Below, piece after piece: positions 1 to 8,820 of a stretch of DNA of 64,000 nt. The notes beneath the pieces were generated by a model. That model made no database searches, was not told where the DNA came from, and worked only from the letters and a program-made list of their open reading frames with translations. Position 1 is the stretch's first letter. Each line of letters starts with the position of its first letter. The DNA lies in the NCBI RefSeq assembly GCF_026107515.2, contig NZ_JAPCHW010000009.1, positions 1-64,000 on the forward strand. The letters are read 5' to 3'. The translations under genes and the position numbers were made by a program. The stretch is from Glutamicibacter sp. MNS18. GTDB lineage: Bacteria; Actinomycetota; Actinomycetes; Actinomycetales; Micrococcaceae.

Positions 1-592
1 TGCGCGGACCCGTTCCATATCGTGCAGTGGGCGATGGAAGCGATGGACGAGGTCCGTAAGGAAGCCTGGAACGAAGCGAGGAAAGAAGCCCGGAAGGAAC
101 CGAAACGCGGGCGCGGCAGGCCAGCCAAGGACGCTGCCGGTACCCCGGCTGTTGACAAGGCCAAAGGCCTGAAGAAGACCCGGTACGCGTTATGGAAGAA
201 CCCGGAAAACCTGAATGACTACCAGATCACGAAGCTGGCGTGGGTGCAGAAAACTGACCCGCGGTTGTACCGGGCGTACCTGCTGAAGGAAGGGCTGCGG
301 TTGATCTTCCAGATGGGTTTGGACGAAGCGACCGAGGCCTTGGCCCGGTGGGTGTCCTGGGCCAGGCGGTGCCGGATCCCGGCGTTCGTGAAACTCCAGC
401 AACGCATCGTGAAGCACAAGGACCGGATCCTGGCCTCGATCGAGCACGGGCTGACCAACGGGAGGATCGAATCGATGAACACCAAGATCCGGTTGATCAC
501 CCGCACCGCGTTCGGGTTCCGGGACCCCATTGATCTCGATGGCCATGCTCAGCCTGGGAGGCCATCGACCGGTGCTGCCGGGGAGACCCTGA
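1..592 (+). pseudogene. ISL3-family transposase, 3' part, frameshifted
   Basis: Open from the first base of the window, so the 5' part lies outside. The reading frame begins with a DPFH-containing segment, followed by a basic KEARKEPKRGRGRPAK stretch and the ending NGRIESMNTKIRLITRTAFGF typical of ISL3 DDE transposases. After FGFRDP (about base 528) the expected ending (LISMAMLSLGGHRPVLPG) continues only in the next frame, from 530, and stops with TGA at 590-592. The gene has therefore lost one or two bases and its product would carry a wrong C-terminus, so it is probably inactive. The inverted repeat may end near the gggccc at 611-616, but this could not be confirmed because the left end is absent. 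Confidence 0.85.
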
Positions 593-947
593 CCCACGGA
601 TACGTCACAAGGGCCCAATATTTTGCCTTTTTACCATGGACTGATGTTTCTTTCACACGTTCACGATGTTGATGGCGGCCTACTGCCAATCATTCACGCC
701 AGTGTGCCATGATTCACAGCGCCATGGCGGATTCATGACGGCTCTGCCACGCCGCCCGGCCGCGTAGCTGGCAATCCACCACCCGGCGCTTGTCGATATG
801 ATCAATCCTGAGCTGCACGCGTTTCCTACCGCAATGCAGGGCAGCAGACGAATTCCAGCGACAGAGAGGTCGACAGATGCACACAGCAGTCATGATGCAG
901 ACCAGCCAGCGCCGCTCCACCCTCCACCCCGGGCGACAGGCTGCCTG
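593..947. other. Intergenic region between IS end and GntR gene
   Basis: About 350 bases with no convincing gene. Its first bases (to about 616) probably include the right end of the ISL3 element. The rest should hold the promoter of the GntR gene, but no clear -35/-10 pair or SD sequence stands out. An in-frame upstream GTG/ATG-type extension of the regulator from 798 is open, but it encodes an unusual Pro/His-rich stretch and is not favoured. Confidence 0.5.
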
Positions 948-1700
948 ATGGCGGAGCAAACATCACCGGCCAAGGGATCCCGCACGGCAGTCTTCGCGCC
1001 ATTAAGCTCCGACACCCGCACCGCGCAGGTCGCTCAGCGGCTCACGGATGCCATCTTGCTGGGGGTGCTGGCACCCGGCGAACGCCTGCCCACCGAAACG
1101 GATCTGGCCAAAAAATTCGGTGTCGCCGTTGTTACTGCACGCGAGGCATTGGCGGACATGCGCAAGGAAGGGCTGCTGGAAACCCGCCGCGGCCGCGAAG
1201 GCGGTTCCTTTGTCCGCGCTGAAGCTCGAGATGCCTCCCAGCAGTTGATGACCTCTAGGCTGCGCGGCATTTCCCGCACCGAACTGCTCGATGCCGCCGT
1301 CTACCTCGAAGTCATCACCAGCGGTGCGCTCGACCGGGCCAGCCAGGTCTGCACGGCCGCAGAAGCGAGAATATTGGAAGATTGGCTAGACCGCGCCGAT
1401 TTCTCAACCCCGGCCAACGCCGCCCGCGACCACGGCGGATTCCTGCTGGAGTTGTGTGTGCTGTCCCAGTCCCCTCGGCTGGTACGCGAGCAAATCGGCT
1501 TCCAGGCCCAGTACGGGCAGCTCATGTGGCTGGGCCTGCGCGATGAAACGCTCGCCAGACGGATCTCAGAACTTGACCGCACCATGGTGCATGCCCTGGC
1601 ATCACGCGATGCGGCACCGGGCCACGCGGCATGCCAGGAATCCTTCACACTGCTGTCAACCTGGCTCATCAGCCGCAAACAAGAACTGGAGGTGGCTTGA
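948..1700 (+). CDS. GntR/FadR-type transcriptional regulator
   Basis: A 250-residue DNA-binding regulator. Residues about 26-92 form the GntR winged helix-turn-helix, with the signature LAPGERLPTETDLAKKFGV, the recognition part TAREALADMRKEGLLETRRGREGG and a closing wing SFV. Residues about 95-245 are the helical ligand-binding domain of the FadR/FCD type. The start at 948 was chosen because it places the winged helix near the N-terminus; the frame is open upstream to 798 without domain content. The stop codon overlaps the start of the Cache-like gene (TGATG), so the two are translationally coupled. It probably controls the amino-acid permease downstream, in whose upstream gap a perfect 12-bp palindrome lies. 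The effector is unknown. Confidence 0.85.
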   Translation: MAEQTSPAKGSRTAVFAPLSSDTRTAQVAQRLTDAILLGVLAPGERLPTETDLAKKFGVAVVTAREALADMRKEGLLETRRGREGGSFVRAEARDASQQLMTSRLRGISRTELLDAAVYLEVITSGALDRASQVCTAAEARILEDWLDRADFSTPANAARDHGGFLLELCVLSQSPRLVREQIGFQAQYGQLMWLGLRDETLARRISELDRTMVHALASRDAAPGHAACQESFTLLSTWLISRKQELEVA

Positions 1701-2359
1701 TGGCCGTCGCAGCCGAGCTCGGAGAGTGGTTCGAGCGGTATTTTGAACGTTTGGATGCACTGCACACCAAGATCGCGCAGCTTCCCACCGAGCAACTGGG
1801 CGGCGCCGTCCAGGATCTGGTGCGGCCATGGCTTCTGGATGATGCCAACGGCATCGTCGGCGCTGGATATATCGGCGAGAACACCGGGCAGATGCGGTTC
1901 GAATGGTGGCTTGCACCGATGCAGGACAACCCACTGTTCGCTGCCGGCTCCGAAATCAACCGGCTGCAGCTGGAACAGCGCGAGTACGCGGACTATGTTC
2001 GCGACTACCGCAGTTTGGAATGGTATTCAGCCCCCCAGGCATCGGGACGCCGGCACATCACTGGACCGTTCGTCGACCACTTGTGCATCTGCGACTACGT
2101 GCTGACACTGACCATTCCGGTCACCAGCAGCGCCGAAGGCATTGTCGGCTTGGATCTTCGGGTCAGGGACGTCGAGCCCGCGCTCCAGCGTTTACTACTG
2201 GGCTTGGAGGCGCCAGGTGCCCTGGCCTCCGCGCACGGACGGGTGATCACTTCCTCTGATCCGCGGCACGGATTGGGTGCCTTGCTTGCCCCTGATTCCC
2301 TTGAGACGTCGGAAGTTGTGACCGGCACGAGCTTGCTGGTGATACGCAGCCAAAATTAA
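1700..2359 (+). CDS. Cache (PDC)-like sensor domain protein
   Basis: A 219-residue protein with no membrane segment or signal peptide, resembling the extracytoplasmic-type Cache/PDC sensory fold. Visible features are an N-terminal helix (ELGEWFERYFERLDAL), the central GAGYIGENTGQMRFEWWL and SLEWYSAPQASGRRHITGPFVD segments, and a DYVLTLTIPV strand followed by GIVGLDLRV, all common in PDC domains. It starts inside the stop codon of the GntR gene and so belongs to its operon. A stand-alone soluble Cache protein beside a GntR regulator suggests it senses a small molecule for the same pathway, perhaps the substrate of the permease; this is inference. No catalytic motif is visible. Confidence 0.65.
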   Translation: MAVAAELGEWFERYFERLDALHTKIAQLPTEQLGGAVQDLVRPWLLDDANGIVGAGYIGENTGQMRFEWWLAPMQDNPLFAAGSEINRLQLEQREYADYVRDYRSLEWYSAPQASGRRHITGPFVDHLCICDYVLTLTIPVTSSAEGIVGLDLRVRDVEPALQRLLLGLEAPGALASAHGRVITSSDPRHGLGALLAPDSLETSEVVTGTSLLVIRSQN

Positions 2360-2362
2360 ACC

Positions 2363-2374
2363 TTCTATATAGAA
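2363..2374. promoter_or_regulatory. Perfect 12-bp palindrome, candidate GntR operator
   Basis: TTCTATATAGAA reads the same on both strands and lies in the 85-base gap between the Cache-like gene and the amino-acid permease start at 2445. Position, size and AT-rich core fit a FadR/GntR-type operator. The link to the regulator at 948 is inferred from proximity. Confidence 0.45.
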
Positions 2375-2444
2375 TCTTTAAGTGTTATTCTCGGTGTGTC
2401 ACACTTCACACGCAGCTTTTGCGTACGCTCGCAACGAGGATTCC

Positions 2445-3950
2445 ATGAGTTCGAAACACAATCTCCAAGACGGGAACCATCTAGCCGTCCTCGGCTATGA
2501 ACAGTCCTTTGACCGCTCCATGTCCCTCTGGGCCAACTTCGCCTTGGGCTTCACCTACCTGTCTCCGTTGGTGGGTGTTTATTCGCTCTTCGCCCTTGCC
2601 ATGGCCACCGGTGGACCGCCATCGGTCTTCTGGATTCTCATCGTGGCCGCAGGCCAGTTCCTAGTTTCGCTGGTCTTCGGCGAAGTGGTTTCGCAATATC
2701 CGATCCACGGCGGAATCTATCCGTGGACGCGCAGGCTCTGGGGAAAGCGCTATGCCTGGATGGCGGCCTGGATTTACATCTGGGCCATGATCGTCACCAT
2801 CACCTCTGTGGCCCAGTTCGGCTCCGGGTTCGTGGCCAGCACATTCAATGTCGAACTGACCGAGGTCACCACGTTCTGGTTTGCCACGGCCATGCTGCTC
2901 ATCGCCCTGCTGCTAAACTTCTCCGGAACCAAGATGCTGGCGCGCTTTGCCCGCATCGGCCTGGCCGCCGAGCTGATCGGGGTGATCGCCGTCGGCTTCT
3001 ACCTGCTCGTCTTCAAACGGGAGCAACCGTTCAGCGTATTCTTCGACTCCATGGGTGTTGAAGGCGACGGGAGCTATGGTGTTGCTTTCATGGGCGCGGC
3101 GCTGGCCGGCCTGTTCCTCTTCTACGGCTTCGAGGCCTGTGGCGACGTAGCCGAAGAGGTCAGCAACCCTGCCCGGCGCATTCCGAAGGCCATGATGATG
3201 ACCATTCTGGTCGGCGGCGTGTCCGCACTGATCTCGTTCACCGGCTACGTGCTGGCGGCCCCGAATCTCCAGGAAATCGTCAATGGCGAAGACGTGGATC
3301 CCATCCCGGCCATCCTGGAATCGTCTCTGGGCGCCGTGGGCGCCAAGATCTTCCTGGTAGTTGCGCTGACCGCTTTCCTCTCCTGCGTGCTCTCGCTACA
3401 GGCCGCCGCATCCCGGCTGATCTATTCCTTCGCCCGTGACGGCATGCTGCCGGGCCACCGCTGGCTCGCAAAGGTCTCCCCGCGAAACAAGGTGCCGTCC
3501 AATGCGTTGCTTGTCGCCTGCTGCATCCCGCTACTGCTGTGCGTGTTCATCTACTTCGGCCCGGAGACCCTGCTGACCCAGATCACCGGGTTCGCCATTC
3601 TGGGAATCTACGTCGCTTTCCAGTCCGTGGTGTTGGCCGCCCTGCGCCAGCGTCTGCGCGGTTGGAAGCCGGCAGGTCCGTTCTCACTGGGCACCGCAGG
3701 CATCCTGGTCAATGTCCTAGCTCTGGCCTACGGTCTCTTCGCCATGGTGCTGCTCGCGGTCCCGGGATCCAGCGGCGATGTCCTGGCAGACTGGATCGTG
3801 TTGATCGGGCTGGCCGTGGTGGCCGGAACCGGCGCCCTCTACCTGTTTACCGCTCGCCCCGACGCCAAATCCGATGCGCCGAGCAATGACGCCATTGAAG
3901 TGGCAGAGAAGCTGCGTGCCGCCCAGCACGTCGTCGCGCCGGTCGACTGA
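2445..3950 (+). CDS. APC-superfamily amino-acid permease
   Basis: A 501-residue integral membrane transporter of the amino acid-polyamine-organocation superfamily, with about 12 hydrophobic helices. The N-terminal segment GYEQSFDRSMSLWANFALGFTY and the first helices (YLSPLVGVYSLFALAMATGGPP) match the GABA/choline-type branch of eukaryotic and actinobacterial APC permeases. The motif GFEACGDVAEEVSNPARRIPKAM is the conserved APC loop. The start at 2445 is preceded by a GAGGA ribosome site at 2436-2440; an upstream in-frame ATG at 2382 lacks one. It follows the GntR-Cache pair on the same strand and likely imports the compound they sense. The substrate cannot be read from the sequence. A strong hairpin terminator follows. 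Confidence 0.85.
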   Translation: MSSKHNLQDGNHLAVLGYEQSFDRSMSLWANFALGFTYLSPLVGVYSLFALAMATGGPPSVFWILIVAAGQFLVSLVFGEVVSQYPIHGGIYPWTRRLWGKRYAWMAAWIYIWAMIVTITSVAQFGSGFVASTFNVELTEVTTFWFATAMLLIALLLNFSGTKMLARFARIGLAAELIGVIAVGFYLLVFKREQPFSVFFDSMGVEGDGSYGVAFMGAALAGLFLFYGFEACGDVAEEVSNPARRIPKAMMMTILVGGVSALISFTGYVLAAPNLQEIVNGEDVDPIPAILESSLGAVGAKIFLVVALTAFLSCVLSLQAAASRLIYSFARDGMLPGHRWLAKVSPRNKVPSNALLVACCIPLLLCVFIYFGPETLLTQITGFAILGIYVAFQSVVLAALRQRLRGWKPAGPFSLGTAGILVNVLALAYGLFAMVLLAVPGSSGDVLADWIVLIGLAVVAGTGALYLFTARPDAKSDAPSNDAIEVAEKLRAAQHVVAPVD

Positions 3951-3964
3951 TCGACTCAAAACGA

Positions 3965-4009
3965 ATGCCGCGGGCGGCGCATCTCTACGGGATGCGCCGC
4001 CCGCGGCAT
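3965..4009. terminator. Bidirectional terminator hairpin
   Basis: A perfect 19-bp inverted repeat (3965-3983 with 3991-4009) around a 7-base loop lies between the convergent permease and hydro-lyase genes. It is GC-rich and could end transcripts from both sides. Confidence 0.8.
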
Positions 4010-4026
4010 GACCGCATATCTGGAGC

Positions 4027-4836
4027 CTACGGCACCTGGTAAAACGTATCCTTCACGTCCGTGATCAGCATGTGCCCGGCTGCGTGGCCAATGGCCAGGG
4101 CCGGACGCGATTCCATGACCGCCGCCTGCGGAGTAACACCGCAGGCCCAGAACACCGGGATGCAGCCTTCCGGAATCTGCACGGCGTCACCGAAGTCGGG
4201 TTTGTCCAAATCCATGATGCCCAACTCCTCCGGATTGCCGATATGCACCGGAGCCCCGTGCACCGCAGGGTAGCGGGAAGTGATGCGCACGGCGTCGGCC
4301 ACCTGCGAGGCCGGAATCGGCCTCATCGAGACCACCATGGGCCCGGACATCGATCCTGCCGAGACGCTGCGTCGGGTTGTCTTGTACATTGGCACATTGA
4401 GGTTCTGATCGATGTGGGCCACCGAGATCCCGGCCTCGATGAGTGCCGCTTCGAAGGTGAAGGAGCACCCGACGATGAAGGTCACCAGATCGTCACGCCA
4501 GTACTCGTCCAGATCCGTTGGCTCGGCGATCTTTTCGCCGTTCTCGTACACGACGTACTTGGGGACGTCGGTGCGGATGTCTCCTCCGTCCAGTAGCTCG
4601 TTGCTGGTTTCGCCGGCATCCAGAACGCCGAGGATCGGACAGGACTTCGGGTTGCGCTGTGCGAAGAGCAACACGTCAAAGGCTAAATCCCGCGGGACAA
4701 TCATCAAATTGGCTTGGGCGTAACCCGCGCTGATTCCAGCGGTAGGCGAAACCTGCCCGGTCCGGAAGAGCTCGCGTGCTTCCCCTGGGCTCAAAGCGGA
4801 CTTCTCGCTCGTGCTCAACAAATTGATATCCAACAT
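4027..4836 (-). CDS. DUF1445 family putative hydro-lyase
   Basis: A 269-residue protein of the DUF1445 family, which includes the D-glutamate cyclase of vertebrates. Recognisable blocks are the N-terminal ARELFRTGQVSPTAGISAGYAQANLMIVP, the central DLVTFIVGCSFTFEAAL, the NVPMYKTTRRSVSAG segment and the GCIPVFWACGVTPQAA ending. The ATG at 4836 (AGAAGG six bases upstream) gives the usual family length; a longer frame to 4950 lacks family content. It is convergent with the permease gene. Members often sit near amino-acid or carboxamide uptake genes, so it may act on the imported compound. The real reaction is not established for bacterial members. Confidence 0.8.
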   Translation of the reverse strand: MLDINLLSTSEKSALSPGEARELFRTGQVSPTAGISAGYAQANLMIVPRDLAFDVLLFAQRNPKSCPILGVLDAGETSNELLDGGDIRTDVPKYVVYENGEKIAEPTDLDEYWRDDLVTFIVGCSFTFEAALIEAGISVAHIDQNLNVPMYKTTRRSVSAGSMSGPMVVSMRPIPASQVADAVRITSRYPAVHGAPVHIGNPEELGIMDLDKPDFGDAVQIPEGCIPVFWACGVTPQAAVMESRPALAIGHAAGHMLITDVKDTFYQVP

Positions 4837-5002
4837 TATCCTTCTGCTTTCTTCATGACGACTGACGTGGCTCGGGGCAACTATAGGCTGCAAATGCACG
4901 GCGATCTCTACGGGCCTACGCTTGCACACCGATCCGCCGTGTGGCGGCACATGGCATTCTTGATTTCAGTGTCGGCTCCTCGCCTCGCAACAATGGCCTT
5001 CC

Positions 5003-6421
5003 CTACTTCGCGGAAGCAGGATTAGCAGTGAAAACGAGACGCTTATTGACAAACTCATCCATGCCCCCAGGACCAAGCTCACGGCCGAAGCCAGAACGCT
5101 TAATTCCGCCGAATGGGAGCTGCGCCCCGTAAGCAGCCGCGGTATTGATATGCGTCATCCCGGTGTTGAGCTGCAAAGCAACAGCCTTCGCGCGCTCTTG
5201 ATCCATGGAGAATACTGCTCCCCCAAGACCGTACACGCTGTCATTAGCTAAGGCGATGGCTTCAGCGTCATTTGACACCCGATAGACAACAGCCACCGGA
5301 CCGAATAGCTCTTCGTCAAATGCCCGCATGCCAGGAGTGACACCTGTTAGTACTGCCGGTGCAAAGTATGCCCCCTGCGAATCTTCAACAGTTCCGCCAA
5401 TGTGCAGAGTAGCTCCCTTCGAAACAGCATCGCGAACTTGCTCAGCGAGCCCCTGCGCGGCCTCTTTCGAAACCAACGGATTATAGGTTCCTTTTTCTTC
5501 ATGAAGCGGGTCGCCAGGACGGAGATTCCTCGCGCGATCCACCAGGGCTGCGACGAACTCATCAAAAATCTCGTCGCTCACAATCATGCGCTTATTCGAG
5601 TTGCAAGACTGACCCATGTTCGAGATTCTCGTTTGCCACGCAGCTGCTGCAGAGGCTTCAACATCTGCAGAATCCAGGACAATGTATGGATCCGAACCGC
5701 CCAGTTCCAGCACAATTTTCTTCAGGTGTTTAGCGGCAACCGCGCCTACGGCTTGTCCAGCACGTTCTGATCCGGTCAGCGAAACTCCTTGGATCCGCGG
5801 ATCGCCGATAATAGTTTCAATCTGTTGGTAGTCAGCGAATACCGTCGTGTACACACCTTCGGGAAGACCGGCATCGTCCATGACCTGTTGGATAGCACGA
5901 GCGGAGCTCGGGCAAGCCTCAGCTGGTTTGATGAGGATGGTGTTTCCCGCTATCAGGTTCGGCACCGCAAAACGCAAAACCTGATAGTAAGGGAAGTTCC
6001 AAGGCATGATCCCCAGAAGGGGGCCAAGCGGAAGTTTTTGAACTTCGGCCTCGCCACCTGAAACGTTCTCAACTGCTGCGGGCACCGCTAACGCGGGACC
6101 CACTACACCGTAGTATTCAAAAATTCCGTGGCATAGCGATACTTCCGCCCGGGCTTCGGACAGACCCTTACCCATTTCCTCTGTCGCCAACGCAGCGAGT
6201 TCCTGAGCGCGCTCCTCAAACAACTTACCTGCCCGCAACAGCGCCTCGGCACGTGCTTCGATTGTGAGTTCTTTCCACGCTAAGAACCCGTCGTGAGACG
6301 AATCGATAACCGCCCGAATTTGCTCGTCGGTTGCATCAGGAAACTCGGAGATCAGCTTTCCGTTGCTCGGATTCTGAACTCGGTACCTCGAAGGGGGCGA
6401 TAGATTTTCTGTGTTCACCAC
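5003..6421 (-). CDS. NAD(P)-dependent aldehyde dehydrogenase (succinate-semialdehyde dehydrogenase-like)
   Basis: A 472-residue cytoplasmic enzyme of the ALDH superfamily that oxidises an aldehyde to the acid. The active-site set is present: Asn142 in PWNF, the general base Glu239 in LELGGSDP and the nucleophile Cys273 in NMGQSCNSNKR. The overall sequence is closest to the short GabD-like succinate-semialdehyde group. Base composition is visibly lower in GC than the flanking genes, as in the next three genes, suggesting joint acquisition. With the GMC oxidoreductase upstream it makes an alcohol-to-aldehyde-to-acid route. The true substrate is unknown; SSADH is only the nearest family label. 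Confidence 0.85.
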   Translation of the reverse strand: MVNTENLSPPSRYRVQNPSNGKLISEFPDATDEQIRAVIDSSHDGFLAWKELTIEARAEALLRAGKLFEERAQELAALATEEMGKGLSEARAEVSLCHGIFEYYGVVGPALAVPAAVENVSGGEAEVQKLPLGPLLGIMPWNFPYYQVLRFAVPNLIAGNTILIKPAEACPSSARAIQQVMDDAGLPEGVYTTVFADYQQIETIIGDPRIQGVSLTGSERAGQAVGAVAAKHLKKIVLELGGSDPYIVLDSADVEASAAAAWQTRISNMGQSCNSNKRMIVSDEIFDEFVAALVDRARNLRPGDPLHEEKGTYNPLVSKEAAQGLAEQVRDAVSKGATLHIGGTVEDSQGAYFAPAVLTGVTPGMRAFDEELFGPVAVVYRVSNDAEAIALANDSVYGLGGAVFSMDQERAKAVALQLNTGMTHINTAAAYGAQLPFGGIKRSGFGRELGPGGMDEFVNKRLVFTANPASAK

Positions 6422-6575
6422 TGGGTCTCCGTACGGGTCGATATTTTGGTGGTCTAGTCGCGATTCCGGGAAAGGGGCGATTCGAAAAGTTGGTCAGACG
6501 GGACTGCTTGCACGTCAAGTAGCACATCTGTTGCCGTCTAAGTAGCGTCTTACCAGTGCTGCACATTCCAGATGC

Positions 6576-7001
6576 CTATGAACAGGTCTTTCGGAATACA
6601 CTCCCACGTTCTACAACGGGCTTTACAAGTACCTCTAACTCGGCGTTCCTATTCTCCTCAGAATCGAGCGGAATCGTTTCCTTATCGAGGTAATCCAGGA
6701 TGCCGGTAACCCTCGCGTCCAGAAAGTAGCTTCCGGCGAGAAGCTCGGCTACTTCGAGGAAACGTGTCGGATAGACCGCTCGTATCTCTTCCACGGTCCA
6801 TGAATTGGATCCATCCAGAATGCCAGCCATCTCCGTTGCCGCATCGACAAGATCTGGTCTGATATTCAGGATTCTCTGAATACCGCTCAGCAGGTTGGAA
6901 GCAGAAGCCTTGGGCATTCCGGCACCACCGGGGATGAGCAAATCACCCAGACGAACCAGAATTTCTTGTTCCTGTTGCGTAAGGTAAGCAGTTTTAGTCA
7001 T
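6576..7001 (-). CDS. Gluconate 2-dehydrogenase subunit 3-like small subunit
   Basis: A 141-residue protein. Its N-terminal block YLTQQEQEILVRLGDLLIPGGAGMPKAS resembles the small-subunit family (gluconate 2-dehydrogenase subunit 3) that pairs with membrane- or periplasm-linked GMC oxidoreductases, where it helps folding or export of the large subunit. No Tat or Sec signal is visible in this copy. The ATG at 7001 was chosen because family similarity begins there; the frame is open to 7256 only because it overlaps the end of the large-subunit gene. It follows the GMC gene with a 50-base gap. Family assignment is moderate because the C-terminal half is divergent. Confidence 0.65.
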   Translation of the reverse strand: MTKTAYLTQQEQEILVRLGDLLIPGGAGMPKASASNLLSGIQRILNIRPDLVDAATEMAGILDGSNSWTVEEIRAVYPTRFLEVAELLAGSYFLDARVTGILDYLDKETIPLDSEENRNAELEVLVKPVVERGSVFRKTCS

Positions 7002-7051
7002 TTCAAGTGTTCTTTCATGTTCCCGGAAGCCCTTGTTCCATAGACGAGTCA

Positions 7052-8677
7052 TTAGGAGTTCCGCCCCGATATGATCATCTCGGCAGTTCGCATCGCCATG
7101 GCGACGACCGTCGCGGTCGGATTTACTCCCGCAGATGTAGGCCAAGTACTGCCGTCTACGATGTAGAGGTTCGGCACCGAATGAGCGCGTCCGCTGTGAT
7201 CGACCACGGAATCTTCGGCCGATGCTCCCATCTTTGCTGTACCCAAAAGGTGCCAACCAGTGTTCCGTATGTGTGGAGCAACCGTGATCTTCTTTGCACC
7301 AGCCTCCAGTAGAGATTCCGTGGCGCGATCCACATGATACGCGAGTAATTTCCGGCTATTTTCTGACGTTTCATAAACAATCTTCGGCGCCGGAAGTCCA
7401 TGAGCATCAACGAGATCAGTACTGAGCTCAACTCTGTTAGTTTCCTCAGGCAGATCCTCGGCGATAATGCCCCATGTCACAGAATGGTTGAGACGTTCAC
7501 GAAGCGTACTGTTGAAGTTTTCCCCCCATAGGTCCCTGTTTTCTCCCCAAGGGAATGATTTGGTCATCTCCATGGCACCACCGGTCGGCATCAGCCCCCA
7601 TTTGGCGCCCCGGACAAACCCGCGAGACTCATCAGATTCGTAAAATTCCATCGAATACAACGTGTGGCCATAGGCACCTTGTGTCGTGCCAATTTCCTGG
7701 TCAAAAGTTCCGACGACTGCCGAATACGGATGCATCATCAGCCGTTTGCCTACGAGTCCGCTGGCATTTGCTAGACCGTCCGGATGTTGCTCATTCGCCG
7801 ACATAAGCAAGAGGCGAGGCGTACCAATACCGCTTGCAGCGAGCACGACAATCTTCGCCTTTTGACGCCGCTCAGTACCCTCCGCATCAAAATAAATCAC
7901 CCCAGACGTCTTGCCAAATGAGTCGGTCTCAATTCTCGCTACCGTGGACCGTGTCAGCAAATATGCGTTTCTGTGGCGAGCAATATCCGGCCAGTGCGTA
8001 ACGTCTACAGTGCTTTTTGCCTGGTCCCCGTTACCCAGGTAGCTGGCGCCGCGACGGGTACTCGGCTTGAGCCGCCCATATTCGCGCGTTGCAATACCAT
8101 TAGCTCCCGGCCACCAATGCCAGCCCAGGTTATTGTGTGCCTTGGCGAGGAGGCTACCGGATTTCCCAATCGGGGTTGGAGACATCGGGTAGTCGGTACC
8201 AGGTACCGCTGGGTCGCCGTTAAGTCCTGCGATCGCAAAATCTTTTTCCGCTTGCTTGTAATATGGAATCAATTCCTCGTAGGACATAGGCCAATCGTCA
8301 GCAACACCATCCAGGCTCCGTACCCTGAAATCTGAGGGCATGTTTCGCTGCCATTGCGCTGCATAGAGCATCGCGCTTCCGCCAACACCATTCCACAACA
8401 GCGCGCTGATGTCTGCGTCGTTCTCGTCGATGGGGTAGTCGCCCACCCCCCGGCGTACGTTCGGTAGCGGCGACCATTCATTTCCACCAACAATTTCATA
8501 CTCTTCGCCGGCGTTTCTGGAAGTCGAATAGTCCGGCCAATCACCCTGATCCAAGCAGACTACGGACATTCCCGCCATAGCGAACGATTTCGTCATTACG
8601 GAGCCAGCTGGGCCCGCACCGATAACGACAACGTCTGCGATTTCGGGAAGTTTGTGCTCACCGATTTTTTCTGCCAT
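7052..8677 (-). CDS. GMC-family FAD-dependent oxidoreductase
   Basis: A 541-residue flavoprotein of the glucose-methanol-choline family, expected to oxidise an alcohol or sugar hydroxyl. The FAD-binding motif is GAGPAG at residues 20-25 (Gly20, Gly22, Gly25). NGVGGSAMLYAAQWQRNMPSDF is the second GMC signature region, and the C-terminal HLLGTAKMG and SAGVNPTATVVAMAMR blocks hold the catalytic His and the FAD contacts. It sits upstream of its probable small subunit and of the aldehyde dehydrogenase, all on the minus strand. The block has lower GC than its surroundings. The sequence is nearer to the two-subunit gluconate/sugar dehydrogenase type than to choline dehydrogenase. Confidence 0.85.
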   Translation of the reverse strand: MAEKIGEHKLPEIADVVVIGAGPAGSVMTKSFAMAGMSVVCLDQGDWPDYSTSRNAGEEYEIVGGNEWSPLPNVRRGVGDYPIDENDADISALLWNGVGGSAMLYAAQWQRNMPSDFRVRSLDGVADDWPMSYEELIPYYKQAEKDFAIAGLNGDPAVPGTDYPMSPTPIGKSGSLLAKAHNNLGWHWWPGANGIATREYGRLKPSTRRGASYLGNGDQAKSTVDVTHWPDIARHRNAYLLTRSTVARIETDSFGKTSGVIYFDAEGTERRQKAKIVVLAASGIGTPRLLLMSANEQHPDGLANASGLVGKRLMMHPYSAVVGTFDQEIGTTQGAYGHTLYSMEFYESDESRGFVRGAKWGLMPTGGAMEMTKSFPWGENRDLWGENFNSTLRERLNHSVTWGIIAEDLPEETNRVELSTDLVDAHGLPAPKIVYETSENSRKLLAYHVDRATESLLEAGAKKITVAPHIRNTGWHLLGTAKMGASAEDSVVDHSGRAHSVPNLYIVDGSTWPTSAGVNPTATVVAMAMRTAEMIISGRNS

Positions 8678-8820
8678 TTAATTCTTCCTTTCACAATGGG
8701 ATACCCCACCGGAGCCAATAGCGCTATTCATCTCGCTTCTTTGTCCGAATGGATAGTGGTTGATATACGGGTCGATAATTGGCGACCACGGACTTTACTT
8801 ATGTCTTTCAGAAACAATTT

